Source: Physocladia obscura
Lineage: Eukaryota; Chytridiomycota; Chytridiomycetes; Chytridiales; Chytriomycetaceae
Length of the DNA: 15,465 nucleotides
Direction of reading: 5' to 3'
NCBI GenBank assembly: GCA_027596945.1
Contig: JADGJH010000670.1
Location: forward strand, 1-15,465
Shown here: in pieces, positions 1-9,511 of the stretch
How positions within the stretch are numbered: position 1 is the first letter of the stretch
Layout: every line of letters starts with the position of its first letter
Program-made: the position numbers and the translations under genes
The notes under the pieces: model-generated
Database searches by the model: none
Seen by the model: the letters and a program-made list of their open reading frames with translations, nothing else
What the model was told of the DNA's origin: nothing

Positions 1-643
1 TTCATTACAAAAGTTTACCATCCAAAGTATGTGTCTTATTTTTTTCATGTCCAGACAGATTTGATGCTGAAAAAAAAAAAAAAAACAGCGTTAGCAGTCA
101 AACTGGAGGTATATAATTCTTCAGTAAAAATCAATTAAAAAAAGTCTCAATATGGCATTAACAAAAATAGCAATCTGTTTGGACATTTTGAAAGACCAAT
201 GGAGTCCTGTCTTGACGTTGAAAACCGCGCTCATTTCTTTGCAATCTTTGATGAGCGATGCTGCTGCCGATAATCCTCAAGACGCTCAGGTAGATATTTG
301 ATTTTTCATAACTTATTTAGTGCAGCTGGAATCTTTTGAACTGCATTAACACTGAGAAAGTCAAAAATATTTTTTGAACCAAGTTGGGCAATCTGATAAA
401 AAAAATTGACAGGTTGCAAGGCATTATATTACAGATCGTGCAGGATTTGACAGCACCGCTCGTCAGTGGACGAGGCAATATGCAGGCGGATCTGGTGGTG
501 ATGCTGATTATATCGACCCAAGCATTGACAAAGCAGCATTACAGAGGTTGTGCGACATGGGATTCGATAAAAAGCTGTCAGCACAAGCTCTTAAAAAGTA
601 TGGCGGAAACGAAAATCAGGCCATTGAGTCGTTGTTGGGATGA
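1..643 (+). CDS. UBC1: Ubiquitin-conjugating enzyme E2 with C-terminal UBA domain (UBC1/UBE2K type), 5'-truncated
   Basis: This is the 3' part of a class II E2 that passes ubiquitin from E1 to substrates; the family builds Lys48-linked chains in the cytosol and nucleus. Four exons give one continuous frame: 1-26, 89-108, 171-289 and 413-643 (stop TGA 641-643), with GT-AG introns of 62, 62 and 123 bases. The visible 131 residues start inside the UBC fold with FITKVYHPN, continue through VSSQTG, and reach the active-site block [11 protein letters not shown]. The catalytic cysteine is the TGT at 176-178. After a PQDAQVARHY stretch and a short Gly-rich linker, the last roughly 45 residues are a UBA domain with the typical LCDMGFD loop and an ending NQAIESLLG. 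The N-terminal part lies before the window. The order of E2 fold then UBA separates it from most other E2s. Exon joins were read by eye. Confidence 0.93.
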
Positions 644-1192
644 TGGATCGACGTGATAACCCTTTTCCTCTTTATGTATATTAAGAAGGAAAATACAGAA
701 CAAATGAAATATTAGAGATGTAGATAGTGGTTGGGATTTGACTTCTTGAGAAAGCTCTTGGATCTAAAAAAAGGGAAACAAGAAGGAAGAATGTGGAAAA
801 ATCAAGTGATAAAACTAAAAGAAATCCTGGAAAAATCTCAAAAATCCCCCTTCATCAAAATTGTGATAAGGCAAATCACGTGACTCCAAATAGGAAATTT
901 GGCAAAAGTTCATCCGATGCATTTTCGCTTTGCGAAAGCCTGTGGTGGCAAGGAAAATAATATTCTTCTGGCAGATATTGGAGTAATCAGACTTAGAAAT
1001 AGGTAAAAGGCATTAATATACAACAGGAGAAAAGTCGGGTGAACTCGGGACCTCATCCGTATTTTTCCGATCGTGCCACAAAACCAAGAAACCAAAACAC
1101 GTACGATTTTTTTTTGTCCTCGCATAAAACTGGCGATAAGAAACATCAACCCCTTGTCTTAAACATTTGTATCAAACCATACCGCACACTCC
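644..1192. other. Intergenic region: UBC1 3' flank and ATP-citrate lyase promoter
   Basis: About 550 bases without a supported gene. It should hold the UBC1 3' UTR and the promoter and 5' leader of ATP-citrate lyase. A CACGTG E-box lies at 877-882. A short perfect inverted repeat, TTTCGC and GCGAAA with a three-base loop, lies at 923-937. I see no AATAAA close behind the UBC1 stop. Small open frames on the minus strand at 910-1373 look like chance. Confidence 0.6.
877..882. promoter_or_regulatory. E-box CACGTG upstream of ATP-citrate lyase
   Basis: A palindromic CACGTG, followed by AC, sits about 310 bases before the ATP-citrate lyase start codon. Such sites bind bHLH factors (Cbf1/Pho4, USF and SREBP-like proteins), and SREBP-type factors control lipid genes in several eukaryotes. 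That it regulates this gene is inference from position only; a six-base site also arises by chance. Confidence 0.3.
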
Positions 1193-4100
1193 ATGTCAGC
1201 CAAAGTAAGTAACCACTAGCAGCTGTTCGCCTTGAAAGATAATTATTCCTGGAATAAATTGGGCACTTCATTGACACATTGTACAATTCAGGCAATTCGT
1301 GAATACGACGGAAAACAGCTTCTCGCCCACTGGCTGCCGCGTTCCACAACATACGCAACGGACGCAGCACCAACGTTTCTTGCGGCGGGACGCGCAGCGC
1401 ATGTTTCGTTCAGTGAACGTGCAGAAATCAACGCCAAGCTGGACGCGTTACCTGCTGCCTATCCGTGGTTGCTAAAGGAGAAACTCGTGTGCAAACCAGA
1501 CCAACTCATCAAGCGCAGAGGCAAGAACGGTCTGCTGGGTATCAATCTCGACTGGAAAAAGGCAAAGAAATGGATTGCCGACCGTGCTTTGTCTCACATT
1601 AAAATTGACCGCACCACTGGCCAGCTTAACACTTTTATTCTCGAGCCTTTCGTCCCACATCCGCAGAATTCTGAATTCTACATTTGCATCCAGAGTGTGC
1701 GCGAAGGCGACTTGATTTTCTTTACCCACGAAGGTGGTGTTGATGTTGGCGATGTTGATGCTAAAGCCAAGAAACTGTTGGTCCCTGTCAACCAAGACTT
1801 CCCGCCAACTGAATCCCTTGTTTCGACGCTTCTCTCAGGTTTTTATTCTTTTGAAGTACTTTGCCAGTTTTCTCACCTGTATTTGTAAACAGAGGTCCCC
1901 GCTGCCAAGCACGCTGTATTAGTCGACTTCATTAGCCGCCTGTACGCCGTTTACACTGATCTACAGTTTACATACCTCGAAATCAACCCTCTTGTTGTTA
2001 CCGACGACAAACAAGTGTATTACCTTGATCTGGCTGCCAAGCTTGACCAAACTGCTGAATTCGAGGCTGGTAAAAAATGGTCTGCCGCTCTCGCTGCTGG
2101 AATTTCTGCTACTGGTGTTCCCGCACCTGCTTGGGGTCCTTCGATCGAATTCCCGGCTCCCTTCGGTAGAGATTTGACTGCTGAAGAAGCTTACATCGCC
2201 GAACTTGACGCAAAGACAGGCGCTTCGCTGAAACTGACTGTTCTAAACCCGACTGGTCGCATTTGGACAATGGTTGCTGGTGGTGGTGCATCTGTGGTAT
2301 ACTCAGATGCCATCGCTGGACACGGTTTTACCCATGAGCTTGCAAATTATGGTGAATACTCTGGTGCTCCTTCTGAATCCCAAACATATGAATATGCCAA
2401 AACTATTTTGGATCTGATGACTCGTGGTGCTCCACACCCCGAGGGTAAGTTTTTGTTTATTGGAGGTGGTATCGCCAACTTTACCAACGTCGCCGCCACG
2501 TTCAAGGGAATCATTCGTGCTTTGAAAGAATTCCAAAAGCCGCTATTGACCCACCACGTGAAAATTTACGTGCGTCGTGCCGGACCAAATTACCAGGAAG
2601 GTTTGCGTATGATCAAAGCTGTCGGTGAACAACTCGAACTTGATATGCACGTTTTCGGACCTGAAATGCATGTTACCGGGATTGTCCCACTAGCGCTTTT
2701 GGGTGAAACCCATCACATCACGGCCAACCCATTGCCAGCTGGAGGTCACGATCTTTTGTCCATATCCCAGCCAAAATCAGCATCTCCAGTGTCAGGTTCT
2801 GCTGGAAATGCAAAAATCAGCAATAGTGTTGCTGCTGCTATTGCCAAGTTTGCCGCCGCTCCGGCCACTGAACTTGAAGCAAAAGAAAATGTTACTTTCA
2901 CTAACCAGACTCGTTCTTTTGTCTATGGTATGCAACCTCGTGCTGTTCAAGGAATGCTTGACTTTGATTTTATGTGCAAGCGTTCGCAGCCTTCAGTTGC
3001 GTGCATGATTTATCCGTTTGGTGGTCATCATGTGCAAAAGTTCTATTGGGGAACCAAGGAAACACTTCTTCCTGTTTATACTAGTTTAGAAGAGGCAATG
3101 GCAAAGTTCCCGGAGGTTGATGTTTTGGTCAATTTTGCTTCATTTAGAAGGTGCCTATTTGATAATAATTTTTCTTAATAGGATATGTTAATATCTGACC
3201 GCAATTTTTTTTTAGTGTTTATGACAGTACTATGGACATTCTCAAATTCCCGCAAATTAAAACAATCGCAATTATCGCTGAGGGCGTTCCTGAAAAGCGT
3301 GCTCGCCAACTTCTTCACACCGCTAAAGAGAAGGGTGTTTTGATTATTGGTCCAGCCACTGTCGGAGGAATTAAGCCAGGCTGTTACAAGATTGGAAACA
3401 CTGGTGGAATGATGGATAATATTGTTTCGTCCCTTCTTTACCGACCAGGATCAGTTGCATATGTCTCCAAGTCTGGTGGTATGTCTAACGAGCTTAACAA
3501 TATTATTTCGCGTGCCACAGACGGGGTTTGCGAAGGAGTTGCGATTGGTGGTGACCGATACCCTGGATCTACTTTCATTGATCACATGCTAAGATATGAA
3601 CACGACCCTGCCGCCAAGATCTTGGTTCTTTTGGGAGAAGTTGGGGGTGTCGAAGAATACGAAATCGCTAAAGCTGTAAAGTCTGGTTTGATCAAGAAGC
3701 CTGTTGTTGCCTGGTGTATTGGTACTTGTGCTAAAATGTTCACCACTGATGTTCAGTTTGGACACGCCGGTTCTTTTGCTAACTCTGACTTGGAGACTGC
3801 TGAAGCCAAGAACCGCGCTCTACGTGAAGCTGGCGTTATTGTACCGGACACTTTTGAAGATATGCCAGATGCTCTCGAAGCGTTGTTCAGTGTTCTTGTC
3901 AAAAAGGGAACCATTGTTGTTGCTAAAGAACCAGAAATTCCGAAGATTCCGATTGACTACGCTTGGGCTCAGGAACTTGGACTTATTCGTAAGCCGGCGT
4001 CGTTCATTTCTACTATTTGTGACGACCGTGGTCAAGAGCTTTTGTACGCCGGTGTTGCTATTTCTGAAGTCTTTAAGGAAGACGTTGGAATCGGTGGTGT

Positions 4101-4863
4101 GCTCTCTTTGCTTTGGTTCAAGCGCCGTTTGCCAAACTATGCGGCGAAGTTTATTGAAATGGTGCTTATGCTTACTGCTGATCACGGTCCTGCTGTTTCT
4201 GGTGCTCATAACACAATTGTTACCGCTCGTGCTGGTCGTGATTTGGTGTCTTCCCTTGTTTCTGGATTGCTTACTATTGGTGAACGTTTCGGTGGAGCTT
4301 TGGATGGAGCTGCGCAATCTTTCTCTGCTGCCTACGACAAGGGACTCTCGCCACAAGAATATGTTGACAGCATGCGCAAAAACAACAAGCTGATTCTCGG
4401 AATCGGTCACAAAATCAAGTCCCGTACTAACCCCGACTTGCGCGTACAGATTGTCAAGGAGTTTGTATTCACGCACTTCCCATCATGTGACATCCTCAAA
4501 TATGCGATTGCAGTTGAAAAAATTACAACCAGCAAAAAGGATAATTTGATTTTAAACGTTGACGGAGCAATTGGTGTTGCATTTGTAGACCTTTTGCGTG
4601 GATCTGGCGCATTCAGTCCTGAGGAGAGTGAAGAATACGTGCAGATTGGAGCATTGAACGGACTCTTTGTTCTTGGAAGAAGTATCGGATTTATTGGTCA
4701 TTACTTGGACCAGAAGAGATTGAAGCAGGGTCTGTACCGTCACCCGTGGGACGACATTTCTTACCTTGTTCCAGAAAGCTCTGTTGCTGATACAAGCTCC
4801 AGAACAATGGTTGAAGGAAAGGTAGCAGTTGAAAGAGGAGCAGCTGCTGGTAACTTTGCATGA
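1193..4863 (+). CDS. ACLY: ATP-citrate lyase (fused single-chain form)
   Basis: Cytosolic enzyme that turns citrate, CoA and ATP into acetyl-CoA and oxaloacetate, feeding fatty acid and sterol synthesis. Exons 1193-1204, 1292-1838, 1893-3150 and 3216-4863 join into a 1154-residue protein starting [12 protein letters not shown]. The N-terminal ATP-grasp part ends near the metal-binding EINPLVV (Glu216). The citrate-binding region follows with [12 protein letters not shown] and [10 protein letters not shown]. The CoA-ligase part has [19 protein letters not shown] and the phosphohistidine in FGHAG (His789 by my count). The C-terminal citrate-synthase-like domain has [10 protein letters not shown] (His929) and GIGHKIKS (His1004), and the chain ends shortly after [13 protein letters not shown]. 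Length and motif order match the animal-type fused enzyme; ascomycetes have two separate subunits. The first exon codes only four residues. Exon 2 uses an unusual GTTTTT donor. All key residues checked are present. Confidence 0.97.
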
Positions 4864-5311
4864 GAGAAATTCTGCTTTTATTTGTTTGTAATTTGTTTGT
4901 TGGAAATACACTTGACTGAAGATAAAAAACTGCCGCGAAATCCGGTCTCAATCCACTGCCAATAATTTAATCGAAACTAGAGTGAGAAAAACACTGGTTT
5001 TTCTAATCATAGGGTTTCACACAGGTGATCATTACAGCAACCTAACCACACGGCGAAGTTGTCGCATTGCAGTCAGGTAGCTTTGATTGTTTTGATAACA
5101 CGATTGCTGAGTTTGGTGCTCCACTGTGGTCAATTTCAGAAACTTGACACGTTCATGTTCTGACAAGTGCGTAAATATTTTTTTTTTCAGACATGAAGTA
5201 TAGTAAAAAAGTGACAGTGAAAAAAGAGACTTTCTCCCTTTCATGTTTTTATTTAAACAAAAAGAGTAAACATTCATCTCTCAAGTATATGGATCTGTAG
5301 GAAAAATCCGC
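4864..5311. other. Convergent intergenic region between ATP-citrate lyase and RPS3
   Basis: About 450 bases shared by two 3' ends. An AATAAA on the minus strand at 5248-5253 lies 59 bases past the RPS3 stop. No clear AATAAA follows the ATP-citrate lyase stop. A run of T at about 5168-5177 is followed by CAG and resembles a splice acceptor, but no coding frame follows it. I see no gene here. Confidence 0.6.
5248..5253 (-). terminator. Poly(A) signal AATAAA for RPS3
   Basis: The minus strand reads AATAAA 59 bases downstream of the RPS3 stop codon, a plausible distance for cleavage and polyadenylation of that transcript. Confidence 0.5.
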
Positions 5312-6228
5312 TTACAAAGTGGCAACTGGGACAGCAACTGGAAGAGCAGCTGGGGTAGAATCTTCCTTTGGTTCAAGAATGGTGACGGCATCTGGAAGAG
5401 GCATCTTTCCGCGCTTTCCGTTCTCAGCTGGGAGCATGATCTTGACCTTGATTCCGAGCATTCCTTGACGCATAAGCACATTACGGGTGGCATAGTCGAT
5501 AAAGTCGATTGATGGCTGACCAGAGTGGATCATGAATCCATCCACAAATTTCATTGCCTTTGCACGAGCACCACGAAGCTTTCCAGAAACAATAACTTCG
5601 ACACCTTTGGCACCAGACTCCATGGCAATACGCATGACAGAGTAGCACGCACGACGGACAGCAAGACCTTCAATAAGTTTGTGCTTCAGTGACTCAGCCT
5701 GCGCAATAGCAGACAGACCACGGGATGCCACACGCTCAGCATACAGCTCGACAGTGTTTTCTGGAAAGTTGAAACGCTTCTGAACGACTGAAGTCAGTTC
5801 GCGAATGCGGCGGCCTTTGTCCCCCAAAACATCCTGGGTCTTCGTAGCGCGGATAATGATTTCAGTACGGGTTGGTGTCACGCGAACTTCGACTCCTGAA
5901 TAACCCTGTTCGGAGAGTTCCTTGGTAAGAAACGAGTTGAGTTCGGCGAAGAAAACTCCGTCAGCAATAAACTTTCTCTTCTTGTTGATGGCAGCCCTGT
6001 TATTTTGATGGCGATATAAATCGAAATCAGAGAATGTATTGGGTAGGTGGGGTTTTTCGTTTTCGATTGGATACAGATGCGTGCATCTGCCGAAGTTTAG
6101 ACAAGCGTTTCACTGCTCCAAATAGTTACGCTTGTCATCGCATAGAGTATCGAAATTAAAATCGTCGTTCTTCGTTTTTTCGTGCCTCCGATGGGGTGGG
6201 TGGTGGGGATGGGCATCATATACTTGCA
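5312..6228 (-). CDS. RPS3: 40S ribosomal protein uS3 (RPS3)
   Basis: Small-subunit ribosomal protein lining the mRNA entry channel. The main exon, 5996 down to 5312, codes [13 protein letters not shown] and onward to the stop at 5312-5314. The type II KH domain carries the GDKG loop (residues 59-62), followed by [21 protein letters not shown] and the [17 protein letters not shown] block. Total length is 228 residues, close to the family norm, with a short Pro/Ala/Val-rich tail. The exon opens in codon phase 2: a G precedes GCT GCC ATC, so the upstream exon must supply AT to make ATG. The only nearby AT with a good donor is at 6229-6228, followed by GCAAGT, the consensus of a GC-AG intron (6227-5997, 231 bases). 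The main exon is certain; exon 1 is a proposal. Confidence 0.93.
6074..6089. repeat. Perfect inverted repeat, stem CAGATGC / GCATCTG
   Basis: CAGATGC (6074-6080), GT, then GCATCTG (6083-6089). As RNA from the RPS3 strand it would form at least a six-pair stem closed by a CACG tetraloop. It lies in the proposed first intron of RPS3, or in its leader if the gene model is wrong. Confidence 0.75.
6100..6136. repeat. Inverted repeat with nine-base arms, GACAAGCGT / ACGCTTGTC
   Basis: The arms are 6100-6108 and 6128-6136, perfectly complementary, with a 19-base spacer. The repeat is only ten bases from the hairpin at 6074-6089, so the RPS3 transcript would carry two hairpins in a row. A nine-base perfect match this close is not expected often by chance. 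Confidence 0.75.
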
Positions 6229-7074
6229 TTGTGATTTGTGATTGAAAGGAAGACCGCAAAAAATTAATTTCCACCAGACCAATTCCTTTTCCAACAGCAA
6301 CCATTTCTTAACAACATGTAACAAATAGTAATGTAGTCAAATGTGATATAAACTTCATACCACCTCTTACCTCTCAATTTATTTTGTTGCAGTGGTGACC
6401 TGTCAAAAACACTTACTGACCAAATTCACAACGAAGAATAGAAAGAAAACAAATTCCGCCAATAAGAACGTAATAGTCAGTACAACTTTGTCAAACCATC
6501 ATAAATTCTGGAATAAATTATCTTCAATTTCATCATTTGAGAGAGTGACAATTAATTTCTGAGATACACCGCTATGTGGTATTTGGCAGAATGCCGTCCG
6601 AGTAACGGTTTCTGACAGTATTAGTGCCGAATCGCTGCCATTTTTCTGACACTGTACAAATTATTAAAAGAATAAATTCAGAAATTTTGATAAAATAATA
6701 GAACGAAAAAAAATTCAGTAAGATTGCCGTCTGCATTTTCTGGTCGAAAATTCTGACAGCGGCGAGAAAAATAATATGTTGAATTTTTGTCAACCAGCTT
6801 ATTCCTTCCGAAAATTTTTGACGGAAAAAACAATGCAAATTCCGGTTGGTACTAGTTTAATTAATGTATTACCAGGTAATGAACATGGAAACAAGCCACC
6901 AAAGCAAAGATAGTTCACGAAATGTATCAAATAAGTATTTGTCACCATATATAGTCCCATTTTTCAAAATTAAAGAAATTTTTCGCGTTCTTATTAATTT
7001 TTCTTTTTTTTCTTTTTTCCAAAATTTTTATTATTCTGATTTTTTGAATGAAAATAAAAAGAAAAATTTTAACG
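6229..7074. other. Intergenic region upstream of RPS3
   Basis: This stretch should contain the RPS3 promoter and leader. A CCAAT pentamer lies at 6279-6283. On the minus strand a good GTAAGA donor near 6371 might belong to a 5' UTR intron, but I cannot show that. CpG is ordinary here, at least 15 between 6420 and 6850. Several TTTCTGACA-like words recur between 6600 and 6760 without clear repeat structure. No gene is supported. Confidence 0.5.
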
Positions 7075-7682
7075 ACTTATATTCTTGGATTACTAAAACC
7101 ATCTCTGAGACTCATTCTGTAAAATTGAAAAGAAATATTGGTATTAATTTTATCACTGTTTAGTTATTTCCAACAGAAATGAGTGATATCTATTTGGTTT
7201 TTTTGTTTGTTTGTTTTTATTATCATTCATGAATGCAGAATTTATTTCAAATTTTCATAATGAAATGTTGTTTTGACAGCAGCACAGTAGTAATAAATAT
7301 ATGCACTTCAAACTTTATACACTTATTAAAACAACTATATTAATGGATAATATAAGTTATGAGATTTGCTGTCATTTTGATATGTTTCAAATATTTTTTT
7401 TCACTACAATTGTTTCAATATTAGAGAGATTTTGCAATCAAAAATTGTTTGTGAGAAATAAAGATTTTTTTTCTGGCAACAATTTTTTGCAAAAACTCAC
7501 TGTGAGAATAGGATACAAAACTGGGAAGTTCTCCTCACACTGGCAGCAACTGTGCTTGAAATCAAAGATACAGAACAAATGCATGCAATTACTATACCAC
7601 ATCACCAAACCACAAACGTAACCTGCATTCAATGACAGATGCAACAGCAAGATTCAAATTTTGATTTACATAAGATCAAATC

Positions 7683-7823
7683 ATGCAATTACAACAAGAA
7701 CTAGAAATACAGAATCCACTTGTTGCGCAAATTCAATACAATGCAACAGCAGAAGAGGCTTTGTGCATACTTGTTGATTTGCCATGTGTAACAAGCAGTT
7801 TTAGAGATGATATAATTTTATAG
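7683..7823 (+). pseudogene. Coding-like fragment, 46 codons, in CpG desert
   Basis: ATG to TAG frame with protein-like composition: MQLQQELEIQNPLVAQ, then an acidic helix-like part and a short hydrophobic VDLP segment. I do not recognise it with confidence. The NPLV pattern after a Gln/Glu helix is faintly like the Helitron N-terminal region, but that is too weak to name it. It could be the remnant of a mobile-element gene, or chance. Confidence 0.2.
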
Positions 7824-7881
7824 ATTTGTTGTGACTATTTCAGAAAAGAAATTAACAGTTTTTATACATTTTCCAGTGTCT

Positions 7882-7993
7882 TGGTGGCACCTTGGCTGAT
7901 TGGTCACCTGGTATCTTAGCTAAGTGGCAAATGCTCTATTTATCACTTTTGGTGATACCAGCAGTGTCTTTAATCAAGATCCTGGTGGCACCA
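7882..7993. repeat. Nested repeat: TGGTGGCACC direct pair around a CTGGTATC / GATACCAG inverted pair
   Basis: TGGTGGCACC occurs at 7882-7891 and again at 7983-7992, 101 bases apart. Each copy is itself nearly palindromic (TGGTG-G-CACC). Between them CTGGTATC (7908-7915) and GATACCAG (7954-7961) form an inverted pair. The arrangement suggests a structured terminus or binding-site cluster of a mobile element, but this is inference. Confidence 0.5.
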
Positions 7994-8163
7994 ATTTTTC
8001 CATCTTTCCATGCAAATTTTCAAAGTTAGAGTACTTAGAAAAATTTGCCTATCAATCCATCACTTGTAAAACATATAACATGTTGTTACACATGCATACA
8101 ATTAATACAGAGCCATTTCTAGGCTTCCAGCATCTTCTAGCATCAATTGTGAATGAGTAATAA

Positions 8164-8337
8164 TATCTTTACAGCCCATTGTGACACATTGTGCTGAGTA
8201 CCACTACAGCAGCGTGAGCTGTTGTACCAATAGTGCCCTTGGTCAAAAGTACAGCTTTGTTCATCCCTTTAATCATTACAATGTTTCCCTTGTTATCTAC
8301 ACAAGCTGAGGTCTCATGTATGCATAACAAGTCCTGA
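8164..8337 (-). pseudogene. Coding-like fragment, possible transposase remnant
   Basis: On the minus strand about 57 codons are open before a stop. They include IHETSACVDNKGN, then KGMNKAV and a hydrophobic VVVLSTM strand followed by CHNG. The order DET-like, KG.K.V, then a VVL strand with NG resembles the first catalytic strand region of pogo/CENP-B type DDE transposases, with His in place of the expected Asp. The stretch lacks a start codon and is flanked by stops on both sides. The match is from memory of the family pattern and weak. Confidence 0.22.
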
Positions 8338-9511
8338 GTGAGTCACTATGTGTATGTATTATGTTATTCAATGATAAAGAAATGCTGCTTAATAAGGCAG
8401 CTGAAAAACATACAAAAAGATTGTGTACAATGTTTCTTGTGTACTTTATTATCCTTGCATGTTATTTCAGCATGGTGATCACTGTAGATGGCGTCTTTCA
8501 GTTGTTAGGGCATCTTTGTTATGATTAGAACTTGAATTCCAAATCTTTAATGAAAGTTTGTATTTCAATTCTTATTTATTGAAAACAGAGAATTAATAGA
8601 CTAATTATCTTTGGCAGTGAATTATTCTAGACATGTACTGTAATTTGACATGAAATACAAATTCATTCAGAAAACTAAGCTTTTTTGGGTGGAAGTTACA
8701 AAAATAAAATTAAAATGGTGTTTTATTCCATTTTCAGTCTGATGAGTGTAAATAATAGTGTCTATAAATTACTAGAACATTTTTGTTTTTGAGTTATAAG
8801 TTTCTGTTTTGATGATTCATTTCTTTCCAACAAATTGGAAATACAAAATATTCTGTTCACAAGATTTCCCAAAAAAAATTTATGGTGGTTTGGAGGAGTG
8901 GTATGGCAAATGACTCATAGAAATCATGCATTCCAAAGATGAGGGAAGAATTCTTTACTTTGCTACTTTTGGTATTATTCATTTTGTTTTCTTTTTCTTT
9001 TACTCAAGTTTATTTTCTTCTATTTTCTTATGTTACAGTATTTAGCAGCTGTTTTCAGCTTGATTGAATTACTGAATGACTGTTTCACTTGAATAAATGA
9101 TATTTACCATTTAGAAATACTGTGTTTCAATTACCTCATAAATTACCCATGAAAAATTATTCCAATAACCTTCCAACTCACTCAGATTCAAAGCCAGTGT
9201 CCTTTATACCACATCTTGTGGCAGAAATGGGCTGAATTGCAAAAGTGCCTGACATGGAAAGAACAGTGGTTCTTGCAAATATTAGAAGTCAAGAAATATA
9301 CTGACAAAAATTCCACACAATGATTTTTTGCTTTGAATTTAATTTTTTTAATTGACAACATTTAATGCTGAAATAAATACATTTATATCAGTGACTCATT
9401 TTTATTTATTAATTGAATTCTTTAATAAAAATATGGTTTTTAATTATATTGTGTTGAAAGATTTTGTCTTGTAGACAGGTCATGTGTATTGTTTCATATG
9501 ACAAATATTGA

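Larger units (their letters stand above)
5997..6227 (-). other. Proposed GC-AG intron splitting the RPS3 start codon
   Basis: Read on the minus strand, the intron starts GCAAGT and ends AACAG. It joins AT to G-GCT-GCC so that the protein starts [10 protein letters not shown], matching the usual start of uS3. The competing AT followed by GT lies at 6317-6316 with GTTGTT, a poor donor. A further option, ATGTT followed by GTTAAG, would give M-L-A-A. Two inverted repeats lie inside the proposed intron. Spliced cDNA would settle it. Confidence 0.5.
7075..9511. other. CpG-depleted, gene-poor tract; likely old decayed insertion
   Basis: Only four CpG dinucleotides occur in about 2.4 kb (at 7617, 7726, 8213 and 8492), and none between 8494 and 9511, although C and G are individually common and TG and CA are plentiful. 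By my rough estimate about 50 to 60 would be expected. CpG returns at once after 9511 and is normal before 7073. No intact gene is visible. Three short coding-like scraps occur: 7683-7823 (+), about 7853-8029 (+) and 8164-8337 (-). The simplest reading is an ancient, cytosine-methylated transposable element or other insert eroded by CpG to TpG/CpA change. No terminal repeats or target-site duplication could be recognised. Confidence 0.6.

Noticed and set aside
3820..4476. 218-codon minus-strand open frame inside ATP-citrate lyase
   Set aside because: It is antisense to highly conserved coding sequence and its translation shows no domain.
5020..5112. Possible C/D box snoRNA (GTGATCA ... CTGA) downstream of RPS3
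   Set aside because: The C box has a mismatch, there is no terminal stem and no recognisable guide sequence.
5997..6227. H/ACA or C/D snoRNA hosted in the RPS3 intron
   Set aside because: The two hairpins are too short for H/ACA and the C and D box matches are imperfect and badly spaced.
6572..6838. 88-codon minus-strand frame upstream of RPS3
   Set aside because: Dominated by Phe/Ile/Leu from AT-rich DNA, no supporting start, splice sites or domain.
6864..7163. 99-codon plus-strand frame before the CpG desert
   Set aside because: Composition is Phe/Lys/Asn/Ile from A and T runs; no domain, no plausible splice partners.
7924..8160. 78-codon plus-strand frame in the CpG desert
   Set aside because: It overlaps other open frames on both strands in a stretch poor in stop codons; no family pattern seen.
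7075..9511. CRISPR array, tRNA genes or prokaryotic operon structure
   Set aside because: No regularly spaced repeats, no tRNA-like TTCGA arm and no ribosome binding sites; the locus is eukaryotic.
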